This document shows, piece after piece, positions 54,173 to 64,000 of a stretch of 64,000 bases of DNA (positions are counted from its first letter, which is position 1; every line of letters begins with the position of its first letter). The translations under genes and the position numbers were made by a program. Below the pieces are notes generated by a model. The model was not told where the DNA came from. It ran no database searches and was given only the letters and a program-made list of their open reading frames with translations. The DNA comes from Portulaca oleracea (lineage: Eukaryota; Streptophyta; Magnoliopsida; Caryophyllales; Portulacaceae), in assembly GCA_029582165.1 (NCBI GenBank), contig CM055877.1, positions 28,850,241 to 28,914,240 of the forward strand, read 5' to 3'.

Positions 54173-57100
54173 ATGGAAGGAAAGTGGCCTGCGATAGGAA
54201 TTGATCTGGGAACGACGTACTCTTGTGTGGGTGTTTGGCAACCCCATCATGATCGTGTTGAGATAATCACTAACGACTTAGGCAACCGCACCACCCCCTC
54301 TTGGGTCGCCTTCACCAACACTGAACGTCTAATCGGTGAATCTGCTAAGAATCAGGCCGGAATCAACCCTACCAACACCATCTTTGGTTCGTTTCCCTCT
54401 CCCTTCAATTTTCCTTCTCTATTTCATCATTTTGAATATGCAAATTGGTTTAGATTCGTGCCCTTCTTACTTACTAGAAATGATTGCTGAAACTGATGGC
54501 TACTTACTAGATATGATTGCTGAAATGAACACACCTTTAAAATCCTTCTACTGAAGGATTACGGACTTGTTCCATATGTATTTTGTGCTTTGGCTATTTA
54601 TGTTCCTATTTGTGTTTGATGTCAGCCTCTTATTCACAATGTTTTCGCGTCTGTTCTCTTACTTCTTTATATGCATATATGGATTCTGAAATGATTTATT
54701 TAATATTGCGCAAAAGTGTATCAAACTTTGAACACTTGTGCCTTGAAAGTTGATTTATTTAATGAGTATATTTGTAATGTTTTTTGTAGGTTAAAGATCA
54801 TTTATTAATAGATACTGAAAGAACCCTAGAGGGGGGGGGGGGAATAGGGTTATTGAACTTTTCTGCACAAATCATAACTTGACAAGGACGTTAGGTTCTC
54901 AGTTTAAACAAACTGAGAACTTCCTTCACACAGAACAGAATTAGAATTAATAAAGAACAAATAATATATAACTGAATAACCTCCTTTATTGCACTGATTA
55001 GAGAGATAACCTAAGGTAAAGGACCTTAGGTATTACAACGGACCAAGCGCCTTGCAATGGACGCTTCTTATTTTCTGGAAAGGCCTTCACAGTGAGGCGT
55101 TTGACCGCTTCTGATGAATGACTTTTGCGATGATCGTAGTTGAAATCCCAAGGGTGAATGTCCTTAGGGATTCAGACAAGCCCAGAAAACTTCAAACAGT
55201 TTCTGGGTAACTCACACAAATTCTCAGAATTCTTCACCTACCAAATTCGATTTGGTGTTTACACATATAGAATCCTAATTCCATCTAGGATTCAAACACG
55301 AAAGCCTAACACAACTCTAAATCCGTTAAGAGTTTGATAGCACTCTCAATTTGAACACTCGAACACCTCACTCAACTCAAGAACACACTCTTGGTTGAAC
55401 TCTCGATTTCTTCCTTGGAATCGAATGCTTTTGTCTTCCTTGAATGCTTCTATTTATGCTGCGCTTGTATCCGTTGGAAAAGATTTGGTTCCTTGCTCCA
55501 CTTTCTCTTCATGGCGTAGACCAGATTCTCTTTCCCTTTTCGATGCGATCTTCCAGATTTCTTCCAATCTTCATCTTCGATTTTGCCTGCATAGTGATTA
55601 AGGAAGTTAGTCCGATTCACATAGTAAGAAAGGGAAGGAGGGATTCTTGCTTAATTTGGAGAACTTCCCTGAGTAGGTGTCGTCTTTTGTCTTTCACATC
55701 AAAACCTAGTGAGCAGTGCTAATGTCCTTCACTTCTGTTGATGTAGATGTCCTTGATGTGCGTTGGGTGAATGTCCTTTGCTAACAGGGGTTCTTCAGAT
55801 ACTATTAATTTCAAGGGACGTTGCACTGAAAAAAAAAATAATATTAACAAAACAAATATATGTACCCTACTTTTTCATTATGTGTGTGTGGGTTTATAGC
55901 AGTTGTTTGAACACTTTTGATGTTACGCACCTTTAGTTTGTTTTTTTTAAGTGGTAGGATAAAGTTAAGTTTGGTAAGATAATAAGGAAAAGAAAGGCAT
56001 GGATAAAATTTGTGGTATATATGTAAGTTAGTAGTGGGGTAAATATATTTTATTATTAAAATTTTGACTTTGATTTGAGTGCTTTTAGGGAGTTGGGTAA
56101 GTTAAGTTATGGTAAGATTAAGCATGGATAAACTTAACTTATCACTCCAAAGAATCATTAGTTTCATGTTTATGGATTTTTTATTACTTTCTTTTTTGAG
56201 GTCTCTCATTAATATTAACTCAGATTTCCGATTTCATTCTAAAATTGGGATGTATGGGCCATCTCCATGATAAATACATTTCTGCTTAACTTCAGCATAA
56301 TGTAGACCCAATTGAAACTCTCAGCTTTTTTTTTTTTTATTATCCAAGGGAATAAAAGTGCATTTTTGGAAGCAGGCTGATATTTTTGTTTTGTTTGGAC
56401 AATTGTTTTTTGGCCTGTGTGAAATGATATTTGACATTAACAATAGCTGAATACTGCTACCATTTTTTTTGACCCTTACAATATGTGTCCATCAATGCAG
56501 GACATTACAATGTGGTACTTATAATTATGATTTTATAGGTTTGATTTGGAGTGAATTTCGCTGTTTCTTTTTTTTTTTTAAATAACGAAACTTTAATGCT
56601 GCGGTCCCTTTCCCTCTGAATTTAACTTTGGCTTTCCATTGGTATCTGTGGTCTACTTATGTATCATCAGCTTATCTATGTTTTTGAACTTTCGGAATGG
56701 TGTTAATTGTTCTGCTCTAACATGTAAAGAGATTCTTCTTGTGATGGAAAATGTTATTTACCTTCATTTCTAGACACTATTTCCTTGCATCATGTGAATG
56801 ACAGATGCGAAGAGGCTTATCGGTAGAAGATTCAGTGATGCAACAGTAGAGAATGACATGAAACTCTGGCCATTTAAAGTCATTGCTGGTCCTGAATCTG
56901 GCAGTGGCCAAAAACCCATGATTGTCGTCACTTATAAGGACGAAGAGAAGCAATTTAGTGCTGAAGAGATTTCCTCAATGGTGCTTCAGAAGATGAAAGA
57001 GATCGCAGAGGCATACTTGGGGAAAGAAGTGAAGAATGCTGTTATCACCGTTCCAGCCTACTTCAGTGACACCCAACGCAATGCGACAAAGGATGCTGTT

Positions 57101-58501
57101 ATAATTGCTGGTCTCAATGTCCTGCACATTATAAATGAGCCTACAGCCGCTGCCATTGCTTACGGTCTAGACAAGAAGGGCTCCGGTTATGATGCTACTG
57201 CAAAAAATGTGCTTGCTTTTGATCTAGGTGGTGGGACATTTGATGTTTCTCTGGTCACTATTGAAAAGGATGTGATTGAGGTTAAAGCAGTTAATGGGAA
57301 CACCCATCTTGGTGGTGGAGATTTTGATAATAGATTGTTGAGCCACTTTGTAGCTGAGTTTAAAAGGAAACACAACAAGGACATTAGTAGCAATCTTAGG
57401 GCACTTGGACGTCTGAAAGCTGCTTGTGAGAGGGCTAAGAGAAACCTGTCGTCAACTATGGAAACTAGTATTGAGATTGATTATCTTTGTGAGGGAATTG
57501 ATTTCTCTGCCAAAATCACTCGTGCCCGATTTGAAAAGCTGAATTTGGATTTGTTCAAGGGCTGCATGGACTTAGTTGATATGTGTTTGAAAGACGCAAA
57601 TATGAAGAGGAAGGACATTCATGATGTTGTATTAGTTGGTGGGTCGACCCGCATTCCTAAAGTTCAACAGCTGTTGCAAGAGTGCTTTCATGGAAAGGAG
57701 CTTTGTAAGAGTATTAACCCCGATGAGGCTGTTGCTTCTGGGGCTGCCTTTCATGCTGCAAAGTTGACTGGAATTCTTAGCAAGAAGAACGAGATTGTTC
57801 TTGTGGATGTCATTCCTTTATCTCTTAGTGTGGATGATCCTACCGGTTCTGTGACAGTTGTAATTCCTAGGAACACAGCCATTCCAATAAAGATGCGTTG
57901 TACACGCGTTAATGCCAAAGACTATCAAACCTTCGTGACGTTCAAGGTGTATGAGGGTGAGAAGCGGATGGCTAAAGACAACCACTTCTTGGGAAAGTTC
58001 TCCCTGCATGACATTCCTGCTGCACCCATAGGGGTTTGCAAATATGATTTGTGCTTTGAAATTGATGTTAATGGCATTCTGACCGTTTCAGCACAGCTTA
58101 AGGGAACCACCAATAAGAACCAAATCACCATAACTAATCACTGCAGGAGGTTATCAAGAAATGAGATTGAGAGGATGGTGAAAGAGGCTGAGATCTTCAA
58201 GGCTGAGGATGAGGAACGTAAGAGATTATCCAAAGCTAAGAACAGCTTGGAGAACTACGTCCACTTCGTGGATGGTGTCTTAGCTGGTTGCGGAGATAAG
58301 CTTGATGAGAGTGAAAAGTGGAAGCTTGGGGATGCCATTGGCAAGGCAATCCAGTGGCTTAAGTGGAATTGTCTCCTGGTTGAAGTTGCAAAGTTTGAGG
58401 AAAAGATGAAGGAGCTTAAGAGCATTTGCGAGCCCATTATTTCCAAGACGCGCCAACAGCAGGTTGCTGGGAGCTGCCCTAAAATTGAAATTATTGAATA
58501 A
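54173..58501 (+). CDS. HSP70: HSP70-family chaperone, two exons, no EEVD
   Basis: ATP-driven chaperone that binds exposed hydrophobic peptides. Cytosolic location is inferred from the lack of a signal or transit peptide. Exon 1 is 54173-54386 and exon 2 is 56805-58501. The intron (54387-56804, GT...AG) splits the Asp-72 codon, the usual site in plant HSP70 genes. The joined length is 636 residues, near the family's 645-655. Seen: [14 protein letters not shown] (residues 8-21), [10 protein letters not shown] (about 211-220), [12 protein letters not shown] (about 346-357), linker region DVIPLSLS (about 406), substrate domain, and alpha-helical lid. The C-terminus ends CPKIEIIE, not EEVD, so binding of TPR co-chaperones such as HOP is doubtful. 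The substrate domain is divergent ([15 protein letters not shown]). No convincing heat-shock element or TATA box was seen. All frames are open, so it is probably functional. Confidence 0.9.
54817..55797 (-). mobile_element. Solo LTR in the HSP70 intron
   Basis: 981 bp, ends TGAAAGAACCC and GGGGTTCTTCA, flanked by the perfect 5-bp duplication GATAC (54812-54816 and 55798-55802). A G12 run lies near its left end. Orientation is judged from TAAATAG on the minus strand near 55448. It accounts for about 40 percent of the intron. Confidence 0.85.
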
Positions 58502-59321
58502 AACTTGATCCAGATTTGTTTAATTTTCAGGTATGGATGCTATTTGAATTCTTCAGACCTTTTAATAGAACACCATTTGCCATTGCCTTTATGGCGATCA
58601 CTATATATATATATATATATATATGTCAGCAGGTTCAGATGATGTGCAATTCAAGTTTTATGTTCACGTTTCAATTTCCACAATATATATTAGATGCACC
58701 TGGAGCATGACCTCTACATATTTGCGAGTGAACAATGACATGAATCAGAGTGAATAATCATAATAATCAGAGTGAACAACATAATACATATGAGTGAACA
58801 ATTGTAAAATCTGGAACACGTGCTCTGGGAGCACCCAGTAGATTGCACAATTTCCAGTGGTTTATGCTTATTTTTTGACCTTTCCAAGTTGAGTATGTTG
58901 CATTTGTATTGTATGTTACAACACCCGTTGTAGTCTCACTTTGATGAGGGTCTGCTCTGCTTCCCGCTTGAGGCAGGACTGGTGTCGTATGTCATTAAAG
59001 TGCAATGCTATTCTTTTTGGAAAATACTGAATTTTGAGGTTTGCTTTGATCTTGCGCAATACCATGCCGCACCTACTACATTTATCACACTAATTACAAT
59101 CCATCACATATGACCGTATCATATGACACTTTACCACTACTATAGTTTTCGATGTCTATCCTCATTTTCTTATTATTTTTCATTTTTCTTTCTCTTTATC
59201 TGCCACACTAACCATTTATACCACAAATTTTATCACAACTTACTATACAACACATCATGATCATATCACATTATTTACATTTTTATCATACCATACCATT
59301 CCTTCCATGACCACACTTTAC

Positions 59322-59367
<46 letters not shown>

Positions 59368-59593
59368 CATTATTATTATTATTATTACTAGTCTACTACT
59401 ATTGTTTTTTTTTTTTCCATCTGGGCATCTGAGCATCATTGCCTAGCGTACTATTCAGGGGATGGTTTATACTTTCATTCATGTATCATTCGAGTAGCGA
59501 CCGTAATATGTTATATTAGTCTAGCCAATCTCTTAATTGCTCGATGAGGTGAGGTTTTAGAAGTAGTTCCCTAGATTTGAGCAAAGTAGTTAA
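58502..59593. other. HSP70 3' flank
   Basis: 3' UTR and intergenic DNA with a (TA)n run at 58602-58623. No gene or RNA recognised. Confidence 0.5.
59322..59387. repeat. TTA microsatellite
   Basis: About 21 units of TTA with one C interruption. Confidence 0.9.
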
Positions 59594-60317
59594 TAGAATA
59601 TAGGGAAAATGGATTCTAATAACTTGACTTTTAGTATATAAGGAAACATGTCTGAATTTTCGATTAGGTTCGAATAATATAAACTTTTTTGCACTCACTG
59701 CGATGACGAAGATTCTGCTTTTCTTGACTCGTCGGAGAAATGGTGGCGGTGTGTGCGTTTTTATGTTTGTGTGACGTACGTCACCCAAAAAAAAAAAAAA
59801 CACGTCAGCACCTTCTCTCTTTCTCTCTCCTCTCTCTTTCCTCTCTCTCTATCTTTCTCTCTCATTCTTTTTCCATATCTTCTTCTTCTTCTTTTTCTTC
59901 TTCTTCTTCCCACTTCACTCTCTCAAAATTGAAATTAGGGCTTTTCCACTCCCCCATTTCTCTCTCTAAAATCCCTCATATTTGCTTCTTCTTCACACAT
60001 TGTCAGGTCTATCAAAAACTAATCAAAACTTATCCATGGCTGAGACAATTTATTTGTACCTTTGTTGTGTTTGGTTTTTCTTATTAGCATTTGGACGGTG
60101 ATTTATACTTTAATTTCGACCAAGATTTTATTTGTGCGTGTTGCACGTTTTGGTTGTCTAAATCTGGGGCTTTGCCCAGGCAATTATTAAAAAAAATCTT
60201 GTCTTAAAAAAAAAACACAGCAGAATTTGATAAATGATGAGAGGCGGAGGTATGGATTAGCTTCAAAGATGCGGCCATTGAAAAAATATCATTAATTGAA
60301 TCACAAATTATTATTAG

Positions 60318-60391
60318 GAGACATTAACCGCGACTTCTCTTCCTGAATTCATCTGAGACATTAACCGCGACTTCTCTTCCTGAATTCATCT
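60318..60391 (+). repeat. 37-bp tandem duplication before the P450 fragment
   Basis: Two identical units starting GAGACATTAACCGCGACTTC at 60318 and 60355, in what would be the captured 5' UTR. Confidence 0.85.
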
Positions 60392-60422
60392 TAATCTAGA
60401 GAGACAGAGAAGTGAGCGGGAG

Positions 60423-60593
60423 ATGGTGTCAACAGCAGAATTCATCGTGTTGACATGCATCGACGTTATACTTGTGAGTTGGGCATTGAGAACACTCAAC
60501 TGGGTTTGGTTGAAACCCAGAAAGCTTGAACGACAACTCAGACAACTGGGTTTCAATGGCAAATCTTATAGGTTCTTCACTGGGGACTTATGA
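60423..60593 (+). pseudogene. Captured CYP72A-like P450 N-terminal exon
   Basis: 56 codons starting MVSTAEFIVLTC. A hydrophobic membrane anchor (FIVLTCIDVILVSWALRTL) precedes NWVWLKPRKLERQLRQLG and SYRFFTGDL. The WVWL.P..LE..LR..G....YR...GDL pattern is characteristic of the CYP72A family N-terminus. The ORF then stops at a TGA where CYP72A proteins continue. No heme-binding or I-helix region is present. The inverted repeats of the Pack-MULE flank it on both sides. Confidence 0.75.
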
Positions 60594-61088
60594 GATCCGG
60601 AAATCTAAGGGATTTTAGAGAGAGAAATGGGGGAGTGGAAAAGCCTTAATTTCAATTTTGAGAGAGTGAAGTGGGAAGAAGAAGAAGAAGATCTGGAAAA
60701 AAATGAGAATGACGAAGAGAGAAGGGAGAAAGAGAGAGAGAGAGAGAGAGAGAGGGGAAAGAGAGAGGAGAAAGAGAAAGAGAAAGAGAAAGAGAAAGAG
60801 AGGTCTTGTGTGTGATTTTTAAGTCGATGGGTGAAATGGCGTAGTCAAACATAAAAAAGCGTCTTTGCCAAATTTCATTTCTTTGATGAGTCGAGAAAGA
60901 GATGCTTCGGTGGCGTGTTCTCAGAGCGAGGTAAGTCGTATTATTCAGAACCTAATCGAAAGTTCGTATTATTAAATCTTATATGACTAAAAATTCGTCT
61001 TATTAGAATCCAATTTCCCTAGAATATAAATCCTAGTTTCATCATCAAAATTAAAACTCACCGAAGTCAACAATATCAAAGTCCAATC

Positions 61089-61129
<41 letters not shown>

Positions 61130-61131
<2 letters not shown>

Positions 61132-61665
61132 ATAATTGGATTTTAATAATCCCTACTTTCATCAATTGGACAATGGTGGACCGTACTTTCACTTTGTATT
61201 CTGGTGGTCCAAAAAAAAAAATTGGATTGTAGTGGTACCACATCTACATCCACATCCACCTCCACATTCTTCTTATTTTTTTCATTCCTACACTATATTG
61301 TTTTTGTTTTTTCGTTCCTGCCCCTAGAAAGTTAATGAATTGTAGTTCCTAAAATATTTTTTAAATTATTTTTTTGAGAATCCGAATAATTCTTTTGATT
61401 TTTTAAAAATATTAAAAGTGAAAAAATCGTAAAAAATAGTAAAACAATGAAAAAAAATTAGGAGAAACGCTGTAAATTCATTAAAAATCATTGTAAAAGT
61501 GTTATACTAAGTTTTGATTCAAATGCAACAAAAAATCTATGATTCCCTTGAAAATATCCCACTACAATCTAATTTTATTTTATTTTGATTCATCAGAATA
61601 CAAAGTGAAAGTACGATCCACCATTGTCCAATTGGTGAATGTAGGGATTATTAGAATCCAATTAT

Positions 61666-61667
<2 letters not shown>
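61130..61667. mobile_element. Terminal-inverted-repeat element in (TA)n, 538 bp
   Basis: Ends GGATAATTGGATTTTAATAA and its complement with inverted repeats of about 110 bp (61130-61240, 61560-61667), between (TA)n tracts 61092-61129 and 61668-61707. The terminal sequence resembles that of the Pack-MULE at 59603. No coding capacity. The target duplication cannot be resolved in the TA repeat. Confidence 0.7.
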
Positions 61668-61707
<40 letters not shown>

Positions 61708-61709
<2 letters not shown>

Positions 61710-62988
61710 ATAAAATAAAATAAAATAGGATTTGAGTGGGATGCTGGTGTGTTGAGTGGCGGTGACTCGGTGGTTTCTTTGACGTGGCGTTATTTTTTTG
61801 TCATGCCACACATAAAACACATTTCCAAATATTATTCTTTATTTTTTTTTTTTGATAAAATTCTTTATTTTTTTTTAGTCCAACGTAGAATAAAGCTTAC
61901 CACTCCTTTTTTCCCATTTTCTCTCTCTTCTTCTCTCTCTCTTCTTCTCTCTCTCTCTTAAAAAAAACAGAGTATCCATCGTGTGTTTGAAATTTGATGA
62001 GGCGAGGAAGAAGTCTAAGATTTTACAGCCAGTGGTGAGACCGCGGCCGGGCCAGCTCAGCCTGGAAAGGGACAACAGTTTCGGCAATAGCGGTCGGGTG
62101 GCTCGAATGGTCCCCCGGTTCGACCACAGCCGTCGGCGGACCAGCAAGAGGATCAGGCTTGCAGCAGAGATGCCCCTCGAGCTGCTAGTCAACATAACAA
62201 CAGCAAAAATACCCGGCAAAAAAGCAGCCGCCACCTCGTCATCGAGCGCCAGCCTGGCACCTCTGCAGCTGGAGGCGAGGAGCGCATTCAGGACCAACCT
62301 GGCGATGTCGAGCTCGCCAAAGATGGCTGGGGGCGGTTCGTCTCCAGAGAGCAGCAGCCTGGCTGACTCACCAGACGCGCACCCGTTCCGACTGTCGTCG
62401 TCTGGGGCCGAGGAGTCCAGTCGGCTAACGGGGGGCTGCCGGTGACGGCTACAGTGCCGGGGATGCCACTGTCTAGGTCAATCAGTGACGGGTACAAGGC
62501 TTCTGGGGGAGGACAGTGACCACGTGCCTTCGAGGCAAGTTAAAGCTTCTGGTTCTTCCTCATCAGCAGCACGTACGTTCGGGCAGGGGAATTTCAGGAG
62601 GTACTGTTGACGGGTTGTGGGGGGTTAGAGAAGAAGATGTCGATAAAAAAAACAGAGTATCCATCATGTTTTTTTTAATAGAAAGAGAAAGAACTGGAAA
62701 GGGAGAAAAGAAGAGTGAGAAAATGGGAAAAAAGGGGTGTTAAATTTTATTCCAAGTTGGACTAAAAAAAGTAAAGAAAAATATTTGGGAACGTGTTTTA
62801 TGTGTGACATGGCAAAAAAATAAAAGTCAAACCGGTAAAGCTCATTATCTTCGACGTCTTGTCGTGACCAGTACAATCGCCGACATTTCATCATCCAATT
62901 TTATTTATTTATTTTTGCGAGAATCTGGCTGAAGTGCGGTCGCAATTGTCGATTGGTGAAAGTAGGGATTATTAGAATCAAATTATCC
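61708..62988. mobile_element. Pack-type element with a GC-rich captured segment
   Basis: Begins GGATAAAATAAAAT after a (TA)n tract and ends ATTAGAATCAAATTATCC before another. Sub-terminal inverted arms at about 61772-61980 and 62645-62850 pair closely (TTTTTTCCCATTTTCTC and complement; AAAACAGAGTATCCATC directly repeated at both inner edges). Between them is a strongly GC-rich segment unlike anything nearby. The left terminal repeat looks shortened. Confidence 0.65.
61981..62640 (+). pseudogene. Captured GC-rich gene fragment, unknown
   Basis: Composition jumps to high GC, with codon-like structure on the plus strand. One frame is open for 154 codons (61981-62445, MCLKFDEARKKSKILQP). The frame one base back also reads plausibly (RHLVIERQPGTSAAGGEERI, then LPVTATVPGMPLSRSISDGY) with few stops. 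I cannot name the source gene. Confidence 0.4.
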
Positions 62989-63002
62989 TATATATATATA
63001 TA

Positions 63003-63670
63003 GAAAAATTGGATTCTAATAATTTCTACTTTTGCAAATTGGATGATGGTGGTCCCTACTTTCACTTTGTATTCTGGTGGTCCAAAAATAAAATAAAATT
63101 GGATTAGAATGACGAAATGTAAGTTGAGTGGCGGTGCAGTGATTCTGACAGCGATTTGGGCTTGTGTTTGACCGTATTGACCTTTAATATGGATGCCACC
63201 TCAGCTTAAAAACACATGTCTCCATTTTTTTTTTGTTTTTTCAATTTCCAGGCTAACACTTCATTTATGTATCTCCTTCCCTCTCCTCATTTCTTTCTCT
63301 TCTTTTGTGGGAGTCCCAGTCAGAGATCTTGGGGCTGAAAATGAAGGTGGCGTTAGGCTTGAAGGGGGGTTGTCGCCGTGGTCGGGCTCGCGGCCGTTGG
63401 CCAGGATCTTGACGATTACACGAGGGGTCCTCCTCCTCGAGCTGCTGCCTTTTTTGGGTGGGTCTGGGAAGAGAGGTTGACGCCGATGGTGCGACGGAGG
63501 GCGAGGATGGTGACGAAGCCGCAGAGGATGGTGAAATCATGGAGTTGGGATCCGGAGCAGGACTTGATCGGAATAGCCATCGTAGCAATACCATAGTGAG
63601 ACACGTGTGGAGAGGTTTTTGGTTGAACAACACAAACACAAACCCAAAACCAAAAACAAACTGCAAGACG
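63003..63670. mobile_element. Left part of a further related inverted-repeat element
   Basis: Starts GAAAAATTGGATTCTAATAA after (TA)n and shares CTACTTTCACTTTGTATTCT with 61130-61240, and GTTGAGTGGCGGTG with 61752. No right terminal repeat is seen before 64000, so its extent is unknown. Confidence 0.45.
63416..63580 (-). pseudogene. Captured GC-rich ORF, unknown
   Basis: On the minus strand MAIPIKSCSGSQLHDFTILC continues FVTILALRRTIGVNLSS and stops after 54 codons. The first part has a short hydrophobic stretch. GC content and codon use differ from the flanks. It follows a C/A-rich leader (63590-63670). Not recognised. It may be a captured first exon, as in the neighbouring element. Confidence 0.35.
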
Positions 63671-64000
63671 TAAGCTTGGAGTATTCCTTCTTATTAATTT
63701 AATAACTTTCACTTCAAATACCCCCCTAAATTTTCTCTTTCCTCTTTTTCTCCTTCGTTTCTGATCACCACTTCGTCATCCAAATTCTCTTATTTCTCTT
63801 TCTCTCTCTTCAATTTTTCTTTGTCTAGAACCTTCCCTAATATAGCAGGGTCAAACTGCCCTCATCATTATCGTCCGACTCTTTTTATCATCATGATTTG
63901 ATTGTATAATACCTAATTTTTCTTTAATTTGAATCTTTTTAGGTAAATCTTGTTTCTGGAGTAAATATTGTAAATTCGTTTATTCTTTTTTCATAAACTG
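63671..64000. other. AT-rich window end, nothing recognised
   Basis: CT-rich and AT-rich sequence without a coding region or clear repeat end. Confidence 0.4.

Larger units (their letters stand above)
59603..61019 (+). mobile_element. Pack-MULE carrying a P450 exon fragment
   Basis: Terminal inverted repeats of about 400 bp (59603-59990 and 60595-61019) start GGGAAAATGGATTCTAATAA and end with the matching complement. The perfect 9-bp duplication TAGAATATA lies at 59594-59602 and 61020-61028. A 9-bp duplication with long inverted repeats is diagnostic of Mutator-like elements. There is no transposase. The interior holds a cytochrome P450 first-exon fragment and its 5' UTR. The repeats contain expanded CT/TTC tracts, so ORFs rich in Lys/Glu or Ser/Phe there are not genes. 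Confidence 0.85.

Noticed and set aside
54828..54842. G12 run as a G-quadruplex or assembly gap marker
   Set aside because: A single homopolymer inside a solo LTR; no separated G-tracts and no flanking ambiguity.
60627..60852. Lys/Glu-rich and Ser/Leu/Phe-rich ORFs
   Set aside because: They are readings of a GA/CT microsatellite within the Pack-MULE inverted repeat.
1..64000. tRNA, rRNA, organelle DNA or bacterial operons
   Set aside because: No cloverleaf, rRNA core or organelle gene was recognised by eye, and the gene content is wholly plant nuclear.

Overview
This window is eukaryotic nuclear DNA from a flowering plant, probably a eudicot. The evidence is Athila-type and Tat/Ogre-type Ty3 retrotransposons, a plant Copia element with a tRNA-Met primer site, a Stowaway MITE, Mutator-like elements carrying plant gene fragments, and an HSP70 gene with the usual plant intron. 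I cannot name the species. Only one host gene looks intact, the HSP70 gene at 54173-58501. Nearly everything else is nested, decayed transposon sequence.

Layout. 1-1484 is host DNA ending in the TTG-tailed 3' part of a LINE (minus strand). 1485-23579 is a compound Athila-type element of about 22 kb with a perfect 5-bp target duplication (CACAT). It reads 5' LTR, gag, RT/RNase H, integrase (split by a solo LTR), an env-like ORF3, long 3' non-coding DNA, a full LTR, a second PBS and partial gag, then a truncated third LTR. Nested in it at 8812-14947 is a pol-less element whose two outer ends are both U3 ends because the right LTR is inverted. The rest of the LINE resumes at 23585. 24341-25207 is another solo LTR. 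25650 to about 39209 is a decayed Tat/Ogre-type element, holding a deleted Athila copy at 31994-38655 and ending in a 20-bp tandem array. This abuts a minus-strand Copia element (39210-40853), which is itself broken into the last exon of an HSP70 pseudogene (40854-41199).

41200-54172 is host DNA holding a Stowaway MITE and a large composite Tat-like non-autonomous element (42376-51958). That element again has inverted LTRs, with a foldback junction inside gag. Without it the two HSP70 copies would lie about 3.4 kb apart in the same orientation, so this was probably a tandem HSP70 pair. 54173-58501 is the surviving HSP70, with a solo LTR in its intron and a divergent C-terminus lacking EEVD. 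59603-63670 is a cluster of terminal-inverted-repeat elements. The first is a Pack-MULE with a perfect 9-bp target duplication that carries a CYP72A-like cytochrome P450 first-exon fragment. Others carry GC-rich, gene-like segments and lie in (TA)n tracts.

Most notable signals: (1) two unrelated LTR elements with both termini of U3 type and long inverted LTR arms, which suggests foldback reverse transcription and possible dsRNA/siRNA sources; (2) conserved small hairpins, one with a paired stem-length change, shared by the autonomous Athila-type element and the pol-less element nested in it; (3) dense family-specific short palindromes in the U3 of several unrelated LTR families, a short distance upstream of the TATA box where one can be seen; (4) a gene-capturing MULE cluster next to the HSP70 gene.
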